A DNA stretch of 64,000 nt from Luteimonas padinae (GCF_014652935.1 NZ_BMZT01000001.1:186001-250000); one strand, 5' to 3'. Positions 7,244-21,345 are shown, numbered from the stretch's first letter. Notes: a model not told the origin generated them from the sequence alone. Made by a program: numbers and translations.

Positions 7244-8164
7244 ATGCGCATCCGCAAGAGCACGTTGGCCGCCGCCGTGGTACTTGGCATGGGCCTGTCC
7301 GCCCAGGCATGGGCCCAGGACAATACCCAGAACGAGCGCGGCGCAGGCGACAACAACGCCAGCAATACCGAAGACAACAGCAGCGGCGATGCCCGCGACA
7401 ACGCCGGCCTCGCCGACGCGTCCGGTGCTTCGGCCGCCTCCGCCAACAACGGCAGCGCCGCCAGCACGAGCATCGCCAGCTCGTTCAACACCAGCACGGC
7501 GGTGGCCAGCACCAGCCTCAGCGCGTCGGTGTCCGGCAACGGCGTGCAGGTGATGGGCAACATCGCCACCAACAACGGCAGCGCCGGCGGCGGCGCAGGT
7601 GGCGCGGCCCTGGGCGGTCTCGCACTCGCAGGCGGCGGCTCCGGCGGTGACGGTGGCGACGGCGGCGATGCCGGCGCGGCCAGCCTGCGCGACGGTGATG
7701 CCGCGGCGTCCGGCCTGGCCGGCACGCTGGGCGTGGCCGGTGCGGCATCCGCGGCCGGCGCGGCTGCGGACGGCGACGTCGGCGATGGCGACCTGGGCTG
7801 GGCGGACTCCGACGCCACGGCCACCGCGGGAGACGCCACGGCGTCGGCTGACGGCACGACCAGCGGCGGCGACACCGCGGCCGACAACTCCGGCAGCAGC
7901 GGCGATGCCACGGCCAGCGCCGGCGGCGGCGGCGCGGGTGGCGCGGCGGCTGGCGGCGCGGCGGCCGGCGGTGCGGCCACCGGTGGCGCGGGCGGTGCCG
8001 GCGGCTCCAGCTGGGCCCACGGCGGTGCCTTCGACATGTCGAACTCGATGGACGGCTCGGCCAACGCGGCCGCCGGCATCATGGTGCTGGCACAGAACAG
8101 CGGTGCGACCTCGCTCATCCAGCAGGGCGTGACCGTGCAGGCCAACCTCAACGTCGGTCCCTGA
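7244..8164 (+). CDS. Exported Gly/Ala/Asp/Ser-rich protein, candidate fibre (Fap-like) subunit
   Basis: A 306-residue protein with a classic signal peptide (about residues 1-24, cleavage near AWAQ). An Asn/Asp/Ser-rich segment (about 25-110) is followed by Gly- and Ala-rich low-complexity repeats (about 115-260). The last 25 residues contain VLAQNSGATSLIQQGVTVQ, a motif shared with the next gene's product (IQNSGANVLIQSGTAVNVQ). No catalytic domain is visible. Sec export, a repetitive small-residue composition and neighbours resembling FapD and FapF suggest an exported amyloid or fibre subunit like FapC; this is inference, and I cannot show homology. A 12-bp perfect hairpin follows the gene, which may give it higher mRNA levels than the rest of the operon. 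Confidence 0.65.
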   Translation: MRIRKSTLAAAVVLGMGLSAQAWAQDNTQNERGAGDNNASNTEDNSSGDARDNAGLADASGASAASANNGSAASTSIASSFNTSTAVASTSLSASVSGNGVQVMGNIATNNGSAGGGAGGAALGGLALAGGGSGGDGGDGGDAGAASLRDGDAAASGLAGTLGVAGAASAAGAAADGDVGDGDLGWADSDATATAGDATASADGTTSGGDTAADNSGSSGDATASAGGGGAGGAAAGGAAAGGAATGGAGGAGGSSWAHGGAFDMSNSMDGSANAAAGIMVLAQNSGATSLIQQGVTVQANLNVGP

Positions 8165-8181
8165 CGGGTCCGGGTCCAGGC

Positions 8182-8211
8182 GCGCGCCGCGGGTCGATTC
8201 CCGCGGCGCGC
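8182..8211 (+). terminator. Strong 12-bp intercistronic hairpin
   Basis: A perfect 12-bp GC stem (GCGCGCCGCGGG and its complement) with a 6-base loop lies 18 bases after the subunit gene and 26 bases before the next start codon. There is no T-run, so it more likely attenuates or protects the upstream mRNA than terminates fully. Similar placement after major fibre-subunit genes sets subunit stoichiometry in other systems. Confidence 0.55.
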
Positions 8212-8236
8212 TTCGCCGCTGTCCAGGAGGACGGAC

Positions 8237-8578
8237 ATGCCCGTCATCGTGATTCCAGTCATCGTCGGCGCGCTCGCGCTGGCGTCGCCACCGGCTGAGC
8301 CGGTGGCCGTCGAGGGCTTCGGCCAGGCCTTGGCCGGCCAGGCCCTCGCGGCCATGCGCGGCGGCGATTCGTCGAACGTGGTCGTGGTGGAGGCCAACAA
8401 CACCGGCACCGTGGACGGCAACAGCGCCGTGGGCACGGTTGGCGGTGCCAACACGGTCACCGGCGGCGCGTTCGGCAACGCCGCCGGCATCAATACCGTG
8501 ATCCAGAACAGCGGGGCCAACGTGCTGATCCAGAGCGGCACCGCGGTCAACGTGCAGTTCGGCGGGGGCGGCCCGTGA
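8237..8578 (+). CDS. Small repeat protein with AMRGG double-glycine-like site (Fap-like minor subunit)
   Basis: A 113-residue protein. The N-terminus is hydrophobic (about residues 1-20), followed by a leader-like stretch ending in AGQALAAMRGG at about residues 33-43. The remainder is Asn/Gly/Val-rich, with imperfect repeats such as NTGTVDGNSAVGTVGGANTV, and ends with IQNSGANVLIQSGTAVNVQ. The GG is a plausible cleavage point for the C39 peptidase encoded next, giving a mature product of about 70 residues. AGGAGG at 8225-8230 is a strong ribosome-binding site. Its TGA overlaps the GTG start of the peptidase gene. It may be a nucleator or minor subunit; function is inferred from context. Confidence 0.65.
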   Translation: MPVIVIPVIVGALALASPPAEPVAVEGFGQALAGQALAAMRGGDSSNVVVVEANNTGTVDGNSAVGTVGGANTVTGGAFGNAAGINTVIQNSGANVLIQSGTAVNVQFGGGGP

Positions 8579-9282
8579 GGCAGCGGCCCGCCGCGGCGGC
8601 CTCGTCGCTGCTGCTGGCCGCCGGCCTGGCCTGCCAGGCGGCCCTGCCGGCGCAGGCGTCGACCGCCGAGGTGCGGGTGCCCTCCGGTGGCAGCTACGCC
8701 GTGCCGGTGACCAGCCTGAAGGCCGCGCGCTACCGCACCACCGTTCCGCAGCAGCACGACTTCAGCTGCGGCTCGGCCGCGGTCGCGACCCTGCTGACGT
8801 TCCATTACGGGCAGCCGGTGGGCGAGGCGGAAGTGTTCCGCCAGATGTACGCCCTGGGTGACCAGGCACGGATCCGCCGCGAAGGGTTCTCGCTGCTCGA
8901 CATGCGCGCCTACTTGGAGGCGCAGGGCTACGCGGCGGACGGATTCGAGGTTCCGCTGGAGCGCCTGCTCGAGGAAGGCCTGCCGGCGATCGTGCTGCTC
9001 AACGACCGCGGCTACCGCCACTTCGTGGTGGTCAAGGGCCTGCGCGCCGGCCGCGTGCTGGTCGGCGATCCCGCGCGCGGCACGCGGCTGCTGCCCAGGC
9101 GCCAGTTCGACCGTCTGTGGGACAACGGCGTGCTCTTCGTCGTCCACAACCGCCGCGAGCTCGCGGCCTTCAATGCCGCGCGCGACTGGCGCCTGGCGCC
9201 CATGGCGCCGCTGGCCAGCGCGGTCCAGCGCGCCGGGCTGCAGGACGTGGTCCTGAGCCGCCGCGGACCGGGGGACATCTGA
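8575..9282 (+). CDS. Exported C39-family cysteine peptidase (FapD-like)
   Basis: A 235-residue protein with a signal peptide (about residues 1-28) and a single peptidase C39-like domain. The oxyanion Gln and nucleophile lie in QQHDFSCGSAA (Cys65), the catalytic His is in YRHFVVVKG (His149) and the Asp in VGDPARGT (Asp165). C39 domains normally sit on ABC transporters and cut leader peptides after a double glycine. Here the domain is free-standing and predicted to be periplasmic, as in FapD of the Pseudomonas Fap amyloid system. The GTG start overlaps the preceding stop codon (GTGA). Likely substrates are the AMRGG-containing proteins on either side. Confidence 0.8.
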   Translation: MRQRPAAAASSLLLAAGLACQAALPAQASTAEVRVPSGGSYAVPVTSLKAARYRTTVPQQHDFSCGSAAVATLLTFHYGQPVGEAEVFRQMYALGDQARIRREGFSLLDMRAYLEAQGYAADGFEVPLERLLEEGLPAIVLLNDRGYRHFVVVKGLRAGRVLVGDPARGTRLLPRRQFDRLWDNGVLFVVHNRRELAAFNAARDWRLAPMAPLASAVQRAGLQDVVLSRRGPGDI

Positions 9283-9283
9283 C

Positions 9284-9802
9284 ATGAAGATCCGTGACGC
9301 CAGGCGCATTGGATGGCCGCTGCTGGTGACGGCGCTGCTCGCCCTCGCCGCGGTCGGATGGACGGCACCCTCGGAGGCCGCGGAGCCGGCCCTTCCGGAC
9401 GGCTGGGTGCCGGTGTCCCCGGAGCGGCTCGGGGCGATGCGTGGCGGTTATGCGCTGCCCTCCGGCCTGGTGGTCGCCTTCGGCTTCGAGCGCCAGGCCT
9501 GGGTGAACGGTGCGCTGGTGGCATCGCTCAAGGTCGACATCCCCGACGTCGGGCGCATGAGCGCCGCCGAGGCGGGCGAACTGGCGCAGCTGCAGCAGAC
9601 CCGGGTGGTGCAGGTGGGGCCCGGCAACCTCGACGCGCTGGCGGGGGGCGCGGGCCTGGTCATCCAGAACACGCTCGACTCGGCCCAGATCCGCGTGCAG
9701 ACCACGGTCGATGCCGCCACCAGGACGCTCGGCCTGTTGCAGGCAATGCATTTCAGCGAAGCCCTGGGCCGCGCCGGGCTGGGCGCGGCGGGCGGGCCAT
9801 GA
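9284..9802 (+). CDS. Exported protein with AMRGG site (Fap-like cluster)
   Basis: A 172-residue protein with an N-terminal hydrophobic segment (about residues 10-32). The motif VSPERLGAMRGGYALPSGLV follows at about residues 44-63, again with a double glycine after AMR. After this come FGFERQAWVNGALVASLKVD and a central GAGLVIQNTLDSAQIRVQTT, which resembles the IQNS...IQ motif of the two subunit-like proteins. It starts 1 base after the peptidase stop codon, and its TGA overlaps the next ATG (ATGA). I do not recognise a named family. It could be a chaperone, minor subunit or assembly factor, and its position matches that of an accessory Fap gene. Confidence 0.6.
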   Translation: MKIRDARRIGWPLLVTALLALAAVGWTAPSEAAEPALPDGWVPVSPERLGAMRGGYALPSGLVVAFGFERQAWVNGALVASLKVDIPDVGRMSAAEAGELAQLQQTRVVQVGPGNLDALAGGAGLVIQNTLDSAQIRVQTTVDAATRTLGLLQAMHFSEALGRAGLGAAGGP

Positions 9803-11148
9803 CCGTCCCGCGCGGCGCAGGCCCGGCACTCGCCCTGCTGGCGGCGGCGCTGGCGATGCCGCTGCCGGCCTGGACGCAGGACGCCGGAACGCCGGCGGCG
9901 GACGAGGCGCGCATCCGCACGCTGGAAGCGCGGCTCGACGAACAGGCGCGCCAGATCCGCGAGCTGCGCGAGTACGTGCAAGGCCAGCGCGCGGGCTGGG
10001 ACGAGGCCGGGAGCGGCGTCGACGCGTGGCGGCTGGACGACCTGCGCGCGCGCGGCGCGGCAGGCGCGGCCCTCCCTGCCGCGCCGGCGATGGCGGCGGC
10101 GGGTGCTGCGGGCCAGTCGGGCGAGGACCGCCCGGTGCCGGTGGGGCAGGCACCGGAGGAGTCCACGCGGCCTCCCGAGGTCGCGCAGATCTTCGACCAG
10201 CCGGGCGTGCTGACGCCGCGCGGCACGCTGGTGCTCGAGCCGTCGCTGCAGACCGGTTACTACTCCAACGACCGCGTCGCGCTGATCGGCTACACCGTGA
10301 TCCCGGCCATCCTCATCGGCCTGATCGACGTGCGCCAGGTGAAGACCACCAGCCTGTCGGTCGGCCTGGCCGCGCGCTACGGCCTGGCCAACCGCTTCGA
10401 GCTCGAGCTGAAGGTGCCGTACATGTACATCCGCGGCGATACCGTCAGCCGCGAGATCTTCACCGGCTCGGCCCAGGACAGCGTGTTCAGCGCCGACGGC
10501 AGCGGCCTTGGCGACATCGAGATGACCGCGCGCTACCAGCTGCCGAACAAGGGCGCCGACCGGCCGTTCTACGTGCTCTGGCTGCGCTACAAGTCGCGCA
10601 CCGGCGAGGATCTGTTCGAGGTCACCACCGACTGCGTCACCCGCTGCGTGGCCAACGCCACCGGCACCGGCCTGCCGCTGGAGCTGCCCACCGGCAGCGG
10701 CTTCGCCTCGGTGCAGCCGGGCGTGACCTGGCTGTACGCCTCGGACCCCGTGGTGTTCTTCGGCAGCCTGAGCTACCTGCACAACTTCGCCCGCAAGGAC
10801 GTCTCGCGCACCACGCTCACCGGCGCGCCGGAGGGCTTTCCGCAGACCACCACCGAATACCTGGGCGAGGTCGACGCCGGCGACATCATCGGCTTCAACG
10901 TCGGTATCGGGCTCGCGCTCAACGAGCGCGCCGCGATCAGCATCGGCTACGACCACAACATCGTGCAGCGCTCGCAGCAGAACGGCAGCGACCTGCCGGG
11001 CTCGGTGCGCGTGGTGCTGGGCACGCTGATGCTCGGCGGCACCTACCGCATCAGCGAACGCACCAGCCTGAACATCGCGCTGGGCGCCGGCATGACCCGC
11101 GACACGCCCGACGTCACCCTGGTCGCGCGCCTGCCGATCCGGTTCTGA
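9799..11148 (+). CDS. Outer-membrane beta-barrel with N-terminal coiled coil (FapF-like exporter)
   Basis: A 449-residue protein. It has a signal peptide (about residues 1-27), a heptad-patterned helix (about 36-67, IRTLEARLDEQARQIRELRE) that should form an oligomeric coiled coil, and a Pro/Ala-rich linker (about 90-130). The long C-terminal region (about 135-449) has alternating hydrophobic/polar strands typical of a barrel and ends in LPIRF, with the C-terminal aromatic residue common in outer-membrane proteins. This layout is that of FapF, the trimeric pore that exports Fap amyloid subunits. A 10-bp inverted repeat with a 23-base loop (11164-11206) lies after the stop. Annotation pipelines may call it simply 'transporter'. 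Confidence 0.7.
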   Translation: MTVPRGAGPALALLAAALAMPLPAWTQDAGTPAADEARIRTLEARLDEQARQIRELREYVQGQRAGWDEAGSGVDAWRLDDLRARGAAGAALPAAPAMAAAGAAGQSGEDRPVPVGQAPEESTRPPEVAQIFDQPGVLTPRGTLVLEPSLQTGYYSNDRVALIGYTVIPAILIGLIDVRQVKTTSLSVGLAARYGLANRFELELKVPYMYIRGDTVSREIFTGSAQDSVFSADGSGLGDIEMTARYQLPNKGADRPFYVLWLRYKSRTGEDLFEVTTDCVTRCVANATGTGLPLELPTGSGFASVQPGVTWLYASDPVVFFGSLSYLHNFARKDVSRTTLTGAPEGFPQTTTEYLGEVDAGDIIGFNVGIGLALNERAAISIGYDHNIVQRSQQNGSDLPGSVRVVLGTLMLGGTYRISERTSLNIALGAGMTRDTPDVTLVARLPIRF

Positions 11149-11261
11149 ATCCGTCCCCGCGCGGCATCGGCCAGGCGGCGCGCGCGCGCCTGTCCGCTTG
11201 GCCGATGCGGGCGCGTTGGCGTTAGTGGGCACGGACACGGGAGGCCATCCGAAGGGGGCGG

Positions 11262-12411
11262 ATGCGGCGCAAGGGCATGCCGGGATGCACTGGAGTGCGC
11301 GGATTCATCCATTGGGTGGTGCCCGGGGGCGGCGTGGTCGAAGCCTTGCCCGCGGGCCTGGCCGAGCGCGGCTGGGAGCCGCGCCTGGTGTCGTCGGCCG
11401 ATGCGATCACGGCCCTGCCGGCGCGCGGTGCGGACGCGTGCTGCGCCGGCCTGCTGGACCTTCGCGGCAGCGGCGAGCCCTCGGCGCATGGGCTCGAACG
11501 CATCCGCGAGGTGCTCGCCCGCGGCGGGCTGGGCTGGGTGGCGGGCCTCGCCCCGGGCCAGGTGAAGCTTGAACCGGTGCGGCGGCTGGTGCGTGACCAC
11601 TGCCACGACTACGTGGTGCTGCCCTGCGAGGACGGCCTGCTCGCCACCGTGCTCGGTCATGCCCACGGCATGGCGCGGCTGGAGGACTGCAGCGGGGCCA
11701 TGCCACGTCCGGTGCCGTCGATGGACGGCATGGTCGGCGAGAGCCCGGTGATGCACGCGCTCTACCGGCAGCTGCAGCGCGCGGCGCTGACCGACGCGCC
11801 GGTGTGCATCGGCGGCGGCACCGGAACGGGCAAGGAGCTGGCGGCGGCCGCGATTCATCGCCATTCGAAGCGGCACGGAGCGCCGCTGGTGGTCATCAAC
11901 TGCGGCGCGATCCCGGAAAGCCTGGTGCAGTCCGAGCTGTTCGGCTTCGAGCGCGGCGCCTTCACCGGCGCCACCCAGCGCAAGCGCGGTCGCTTCGAGC
12001 ATGCCGACGGCGGCACCCTGTTCCTGGACGAGATCGGCGACCTGCCGCTGGAGTCGCAGGCGTCGCTGCTGCGCTTCCTCGAGCAGGGCACGATCCAGCG
12101 CCTGGGCGGGCACGAGGACATCGCGGTCGATGCGCGGATCATCTGCGCCACCCACGTCGACCTGGAGGCGGCTGTCGAGCGCGGGCGCTTCCGCGAGGAC
12201 CTGTACCACCGCCTGCGGGTGATCGAGCTGCACATGCCGGCGCTGCGCGAGCGCGGTGGCGATCGAGCGTGCGCTGCTGCGCAATGGCGGACGCCTGCAG
12301 GCCGCCGCGCGCGAGTTGGGGATCTCGCGCGTCACCCTGTACCGGCTGATGAACCGCCACGGCCTGCGCGGTGGCGAGGACGCCACCGGTGCCGGCACCG
12401 GTCGAGGCTGA
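11262..12411 (+). pseudogene. Sigma-54-dependent (VpsR-like) transcriptional activator, disrupted by internal deletion
   Basis: The reading frame from 11262 (ribosome-binding site AAGGGGG) encodes an N-terminal regulatory domain of the VpsR-like type (about residues 1-145). An AAA+ sigma-54 activation domain follows, with a Walker A-like GGGTGTGKE, the sigma-54 contact loop GAFTGA (about 232-237), Walker B GTLFLDEIGDL and FREDLYHRLRVIELHMPALRERGGD. After codon 334 the frame becomes nonsense. The Fis-type helix-turn-helix (NGGRLQAAARELGISRVTLY) is found from 12256 in another frame and ends at 12411. The roughly 60-70 residues that normally follow RERGGD, including the WPGNVREL sensor II region, are absent. 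This reads as a deletion plus frameshift, leaving a protein without a working ATPase end or DNA-binding domain; an assembly error is the main alternative. Confidence 0.75.
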
Positions 12412-12447
12412 AACGAGGCGGTCGCCGTCGGCGGCCGGGTCCGCGCC

Positions 12448-12863
12448 TCAGCCTCCGGCGACGCGCCTGACCGCCGCGGGCAGCGGCGTCGGGCGACCGC
12501 TGCCGCGGTCGATCCAGACCATCACCACGTGGCCGTCGGCGTGCAGCACGGTGCCGTCGGCGCTGGTGATGCGGTGGCCGAGGGTCACGCTGCTGGTGCC
12601 GACGCGGTCGGCAGTGAGTTCGACCACGATCGAGCCGGGGTAGGGGATGGGCTGCCGGTAGTTCATCTGCACCGCCGCCAGCAGCGGCGCGGTGGCGTCG
12701 GTGACCCATTCCTCGCCCAGCGATTCGAACCAGCGGATCCGCGCCTCCTCCAGGTAGGTCATGAAGTTGGAGTTGTTGACGTGGTTGAAGGCGTCGAGGT
12801 CGCGCCAGCGCAGCTCGATGGGCATGCGCTGGAGCACCTTCCCGTGTTCGGCGGGTTCGTGGC

Positions 12864-12867
<4 letters not shown>
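12448..12867 (-). CDS. Acyl-CoA thioesterase, hotdog fold (4HBT/YbgC-like)
   Basis: A 139-residue single-hotdog protein. [20 protein letters not shown] contains the conserved Asp and the HVNN turn of the 4-hydroxybenzoyl-CoA thioesterase family, followed by [13 protein letters not shown] on the central helix. These enzymes hydrolyse acyl-CoA thioesters; chain preference is unknown. Its ATG overlaps the uvrA stop codon (ATGA), so it is translated in coupling with uvrA even though the roles seem unrelated. It converges on the disrupted activator gene. Confidence 0.82.
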
Positions 12868-15815
<2,948 letters not shown>

Positions 15816-15930
15816 TCGGGTGGGGTCCGGGTCGGAGTGGGGGAGGTGGCGGGCGATCAACCAGCCTACCGAGCGCCTGTCATGGGGGCAAACCGTCGGA
15901 TTTCCAGCCGGGGTGCCGGGAACTGGAAGC

Positions 15931-15960
15931 AAAAGAAAGGGGCCCGGCGAACCGGGCCCC
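15931..15960 (-). terminator. Rho-independent terminator of the subtilase gene
   Basis: On the minus strand, a 9-bp perfect stem (GGGGCCCGG / CCGGGCCCC) with a 4-base loop is followed by TTTCTTTTGC. It sits 25 bases after the subtilase stop codon. Confidence 0.85.
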
Positions 15961-15984
15961 TCGCTTGTCACCTTGCGTCCCGTA

Positions 15985-18447
<2,463 letters not shown>

Positions 18448-19005
18448 TTCGATCCTCTCTCCTTTCGTCGATCCGAACGCGCATTGGCGATCGGCCCCAT
18501 CCACGCAGTGGCTGTTGCTACTCCAGTGGAAGCTGTACGCACGCCCGCGGCGCTGCCCGGAGGGGCTGCGGCCTGCAGGCGTGCAGAAGGCGGGCGCCGC
18601 GCGCCGGGTTGCGCGGCGATGGCTGGCGGGTCGCGGGGGACGCGCCGGCGGAAGATGGTGTGCAGGAGGTGCGGTTGCGCCGGCCAGCAGGCCGCGACGG
18701 ATGGGCGGGATGGTCCCCGACGGGTTCAGGCTGTTGCACTGACAGAGACTCTCCGGAAGGCGATCACGCCCCTTGCGGCGCATTACCACGGCGCCGGCGC
18801 GGGGTGCCTGACTGCTGGTCCTGCAGCGGATGGGCCCCTGTACCCGTCCGACATCCCGAACCTACCGGAAGCAGGCCCGCGTGCGCAACCGTATAGCCGC
18901 CATTCAGCCCGGTTTGACCCGGAATCGTGGATCCATCTACAATTCCGCTCCTGTCCGCCCTCGATGGCGGCAGGCGACCACAATAACTACAGAGGAAGTC
19001 TGGTC
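18448..19005. other. 558-bp divergent intergenic region, subtilase / rplU
   Basis: No convincing gene is present; the frames here are short or start within GC-rich shadow sequence. The rplU promoter lies at 18914-18943 and a ribosome-binding site AGAGGA at 18991-18996. The minus-strand leader of the subtilase occupies the other end. The middle part (about 18540-18900) shows no repeat, hairpin or operator that I can name. Confidence 0.5.
18914..18943 (+). promoter_or_regulatory. Sigma-70 promoter of rplU-rpmA
   Basis: TTGACC and TACAAT are separated by 18 bases, the best canonical -35/-10 pair in the window. Transcription would start near 18950, giving a leader of about 55 bases before rplU. 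Confidence 0.75.
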
Positions 19006-19326
19006 ATGTACGCAGTCCTGGTAACGGGCGGCAAGCAGTACCGCGTGATGCAGGGTGAGACCCTGCGCGTGGAACTGCTCGACGTCGAGGCCGGCAAGGA
19101 GATCACGTTCGACAACGTGCTCATGCTCGGCGATTCCGATGGCATCAAGGTGGGCGACGCGCTGAAGGGCGCCACCGTCACCGCCACCGTCAAGGCCCAC
19201 GGCCGCGCCGACAAGGTGCGCATCGTGAAGTTCCGCCGCCGCAAGCACCATCGCAAGCAGATGGGCCACCGGCAGCACTACACCGAAATCGAGATCACCG
19301 GCATTGCCGGTGGCGACAAGAAGTAA
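19006..19326 (+). CDS. rplU: 50S ribosomal protein L21
   Basis: A 106-residue ribosomal protein with the usual [14 protein letters not shown] start, a basic [22 protein letters not shown]-binding segment and the [10 protein letters not shown] end. It binds 23S rRNA in the large subunit. It is the first gene of the rplU-rpmA pair, 12 bp before rpmA, with a strong upstream promoter. Confidence 0.97.
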   Translation: MYAVLVTGGKQYRVMQGETLRVELLDVEAGKEITFDNVLMLGDSDGIKVGDALKGATVTATVKAHGRADKVRIVKFRRRKHHRKQMGHRQHYTEIEITGIAGGDKK

Positions 19327-19338
19327 GGAGACGCAGCC

Positions 19339-19599
19339 ATGGCACATAAAAAGGGCGTAGGTTCCTCGCGCAACGGCCGCGACTCAAACCCGAAGTACCT
19401 CGGCGTGAAGATGTACGGTGGCCAGGCGATCGACGCCGGCAACATCATCGTCCGCCAGCGCGGCACCCAGTTCCACCCGGGTTCGGGCGTGGGCCTCGGC
19501 CGCGACCACACCCTGTTCGCGCTGATCGACGGCACGGTCGAGTTCACGACCAAGGGCCCGAAGAAGCGCCGCACCGTGAACGTGATCGCCGGGGCCTGA
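19339..19599 (+). CDS. rpmA: 50S ribosomal protein L27
   Basis: An 86-residue protein that begins [19 protein letters not shown] and so has the short N-terminal tail that reaches the peptidyl-transferase centre, without a Firmicutes-type cleavable leader. The core [20 protein letters not shown] is standard. It is followed by a strong terminator at 19624, so obgE must have its own promoter or rely on read-through. Confidence 0.97.
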   Translation: MAHKKGVGSSRNGRDSNPKYLGVKMYGGQAIDAGNIIVRQRGTQFHPGSGVGLGRDHTLFALIDGTVEFTTKGPKKRRTVNVIAGA

Positions 19600-19623
19600 G
19601 TCCCGCGCCACGTTCCGTGAAGG

Positions 19624-19650
19624 GCCCCGCTCCGGCGGGGCTTTTCGTTT
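19624..19650 (+). terminator. Rho-independent terminator after rpmA
   Basis: The stem GCCCCGC / GCGGGGC with loop TCCG is followed by TTTTCGTTT, 25 bases after the rpmA stop codon. Confidence 0.85.
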
Positions 19651-19664
19651 CCGGGCATCCTTGA

Positions 19665-20759
<1,095 letters not shown>

Positions 20760-20762
20760 AAA

Positions 20763-20870
20763 GCTCTTTTGCCACGGATTTACGCGGATCACGCGGATTG
20801 ACACGGATAAAGCAGAACGTTCGGGGGGCTTTGGCTCTATCCGCGTGATCCGCGTGATCCGTGGCAAAGC
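20763..20870. repeat. Long imperfect palindrome with internal 9-bp direct repeats
   Basis: Two arms of about 30 bases (about 20767-20800 and 20838-20869) are nearly perfect inverted copies. They contain the words TTTGCCACGGAT and tandem CGCGGATCA / TGATCCGCG units. The element fills the gap between obgE and the rpsT terminator. Its base composition is less GC-rich than its surroundings. It looks like a dispersed intergenic repeat rather than a terminator, since the loop is long and neither side has a T-run. Confidence 0.65.
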
Positions 20871-20910
20871 TGTTGCTCTGACGCAGCATCCCTGCCGGAA
20901 CCGCACGCAA

Positions 20911-20938
20911 ACGAAAAGCCCGGCCAAGGGCCGGGCTT
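20911..20938 (-). terminator. Rho-independent terminator of rpsT
   Basis: On the minus strand, a 10-bp stem (AAGCCCGGCC / GGCCGGGCTT) with a 3-base loop is followed by TTCGTTTGCG, 25 bases beyond the rpsT stop codon. Confidence 0.82.
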
Positions 20939-20962
20939 CCGGGGTGACGCGGTGCGGCGGCC

Positions 20963-21235
20963 TCAGGCGGCGCTGGCGATCGCCTTGATGCGCGCGGCCA
21001 GGCGGCTCTTGTGGCGCGCGGCCTTGTTCTTGTGGATCAGGCCGCGGGCGCTGAACCGGTCGAGCAGCGGCTGCGCGGCCTTGAAAGCCTCCTGCGCGCC
21101 GGCGGCGTCATTGGCGTCGAGCGCCTTCAGCACCTTCTTGACGGCGGTGCGCATCTGCGAGCGCTGGCTGTTGTTGCGCAGGTTGCGCACGACGGCCTGC
21201 TTGGCGCGCTTCTTGGAGGACTTGATGTTGGCCAC
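20963..21235 (-). CDS. rpsT: 30S ribosomal protein S20
   Basis: A 90-residue, very basic helical protein ([20 protein letters not shown] ... [19 protein letters not shown]) that binds 16S rRNA. The only sensible start is GTG at 21235, with AGGAT upstream. E. coli rpsT also uses a weak start codon (UUG) as part of autoregulation, so the non-ATG start here may be functional. It is divergent from murJ with a 110-bp gap. Confidence 0.96.
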   Translation of the reverse strand: MANIKSSKKRAKQAVVRNLRNNSQRSQMRTAVKKVLKALDANDAAGAQEAFKAAQPLLDRFSARGLIHKNKAARHKSRLAARIKAIASAA

Positions 21236-21345
21236 GGCGGGATCCTGGAAACGGGTGTAAAGATGGAATTCGGGTCGATCGAGCAGGAAAGTATGGCCGA
21301 ATCATGGATTTGCGTCAACAATCCCCCGGTCACGGGATGGATCGC

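Noticed and set aside
9799-11148. Ordinary porin or phenol-degradation (MetA-type) outer-membrane protein
   Set aside because: The N-terminal coiled coil and position after a C39 peptidase fit FapF better, though this alternative cannot be excluded without structure comparison.
11262-12470. Intact sigma-54 activator of 402 residues
   Set aside because: The last about 70 residues of that frame are Arg-rich nonsense, and the true helix-turn-helix lies in another frame, so the gene is treated as disrupted.
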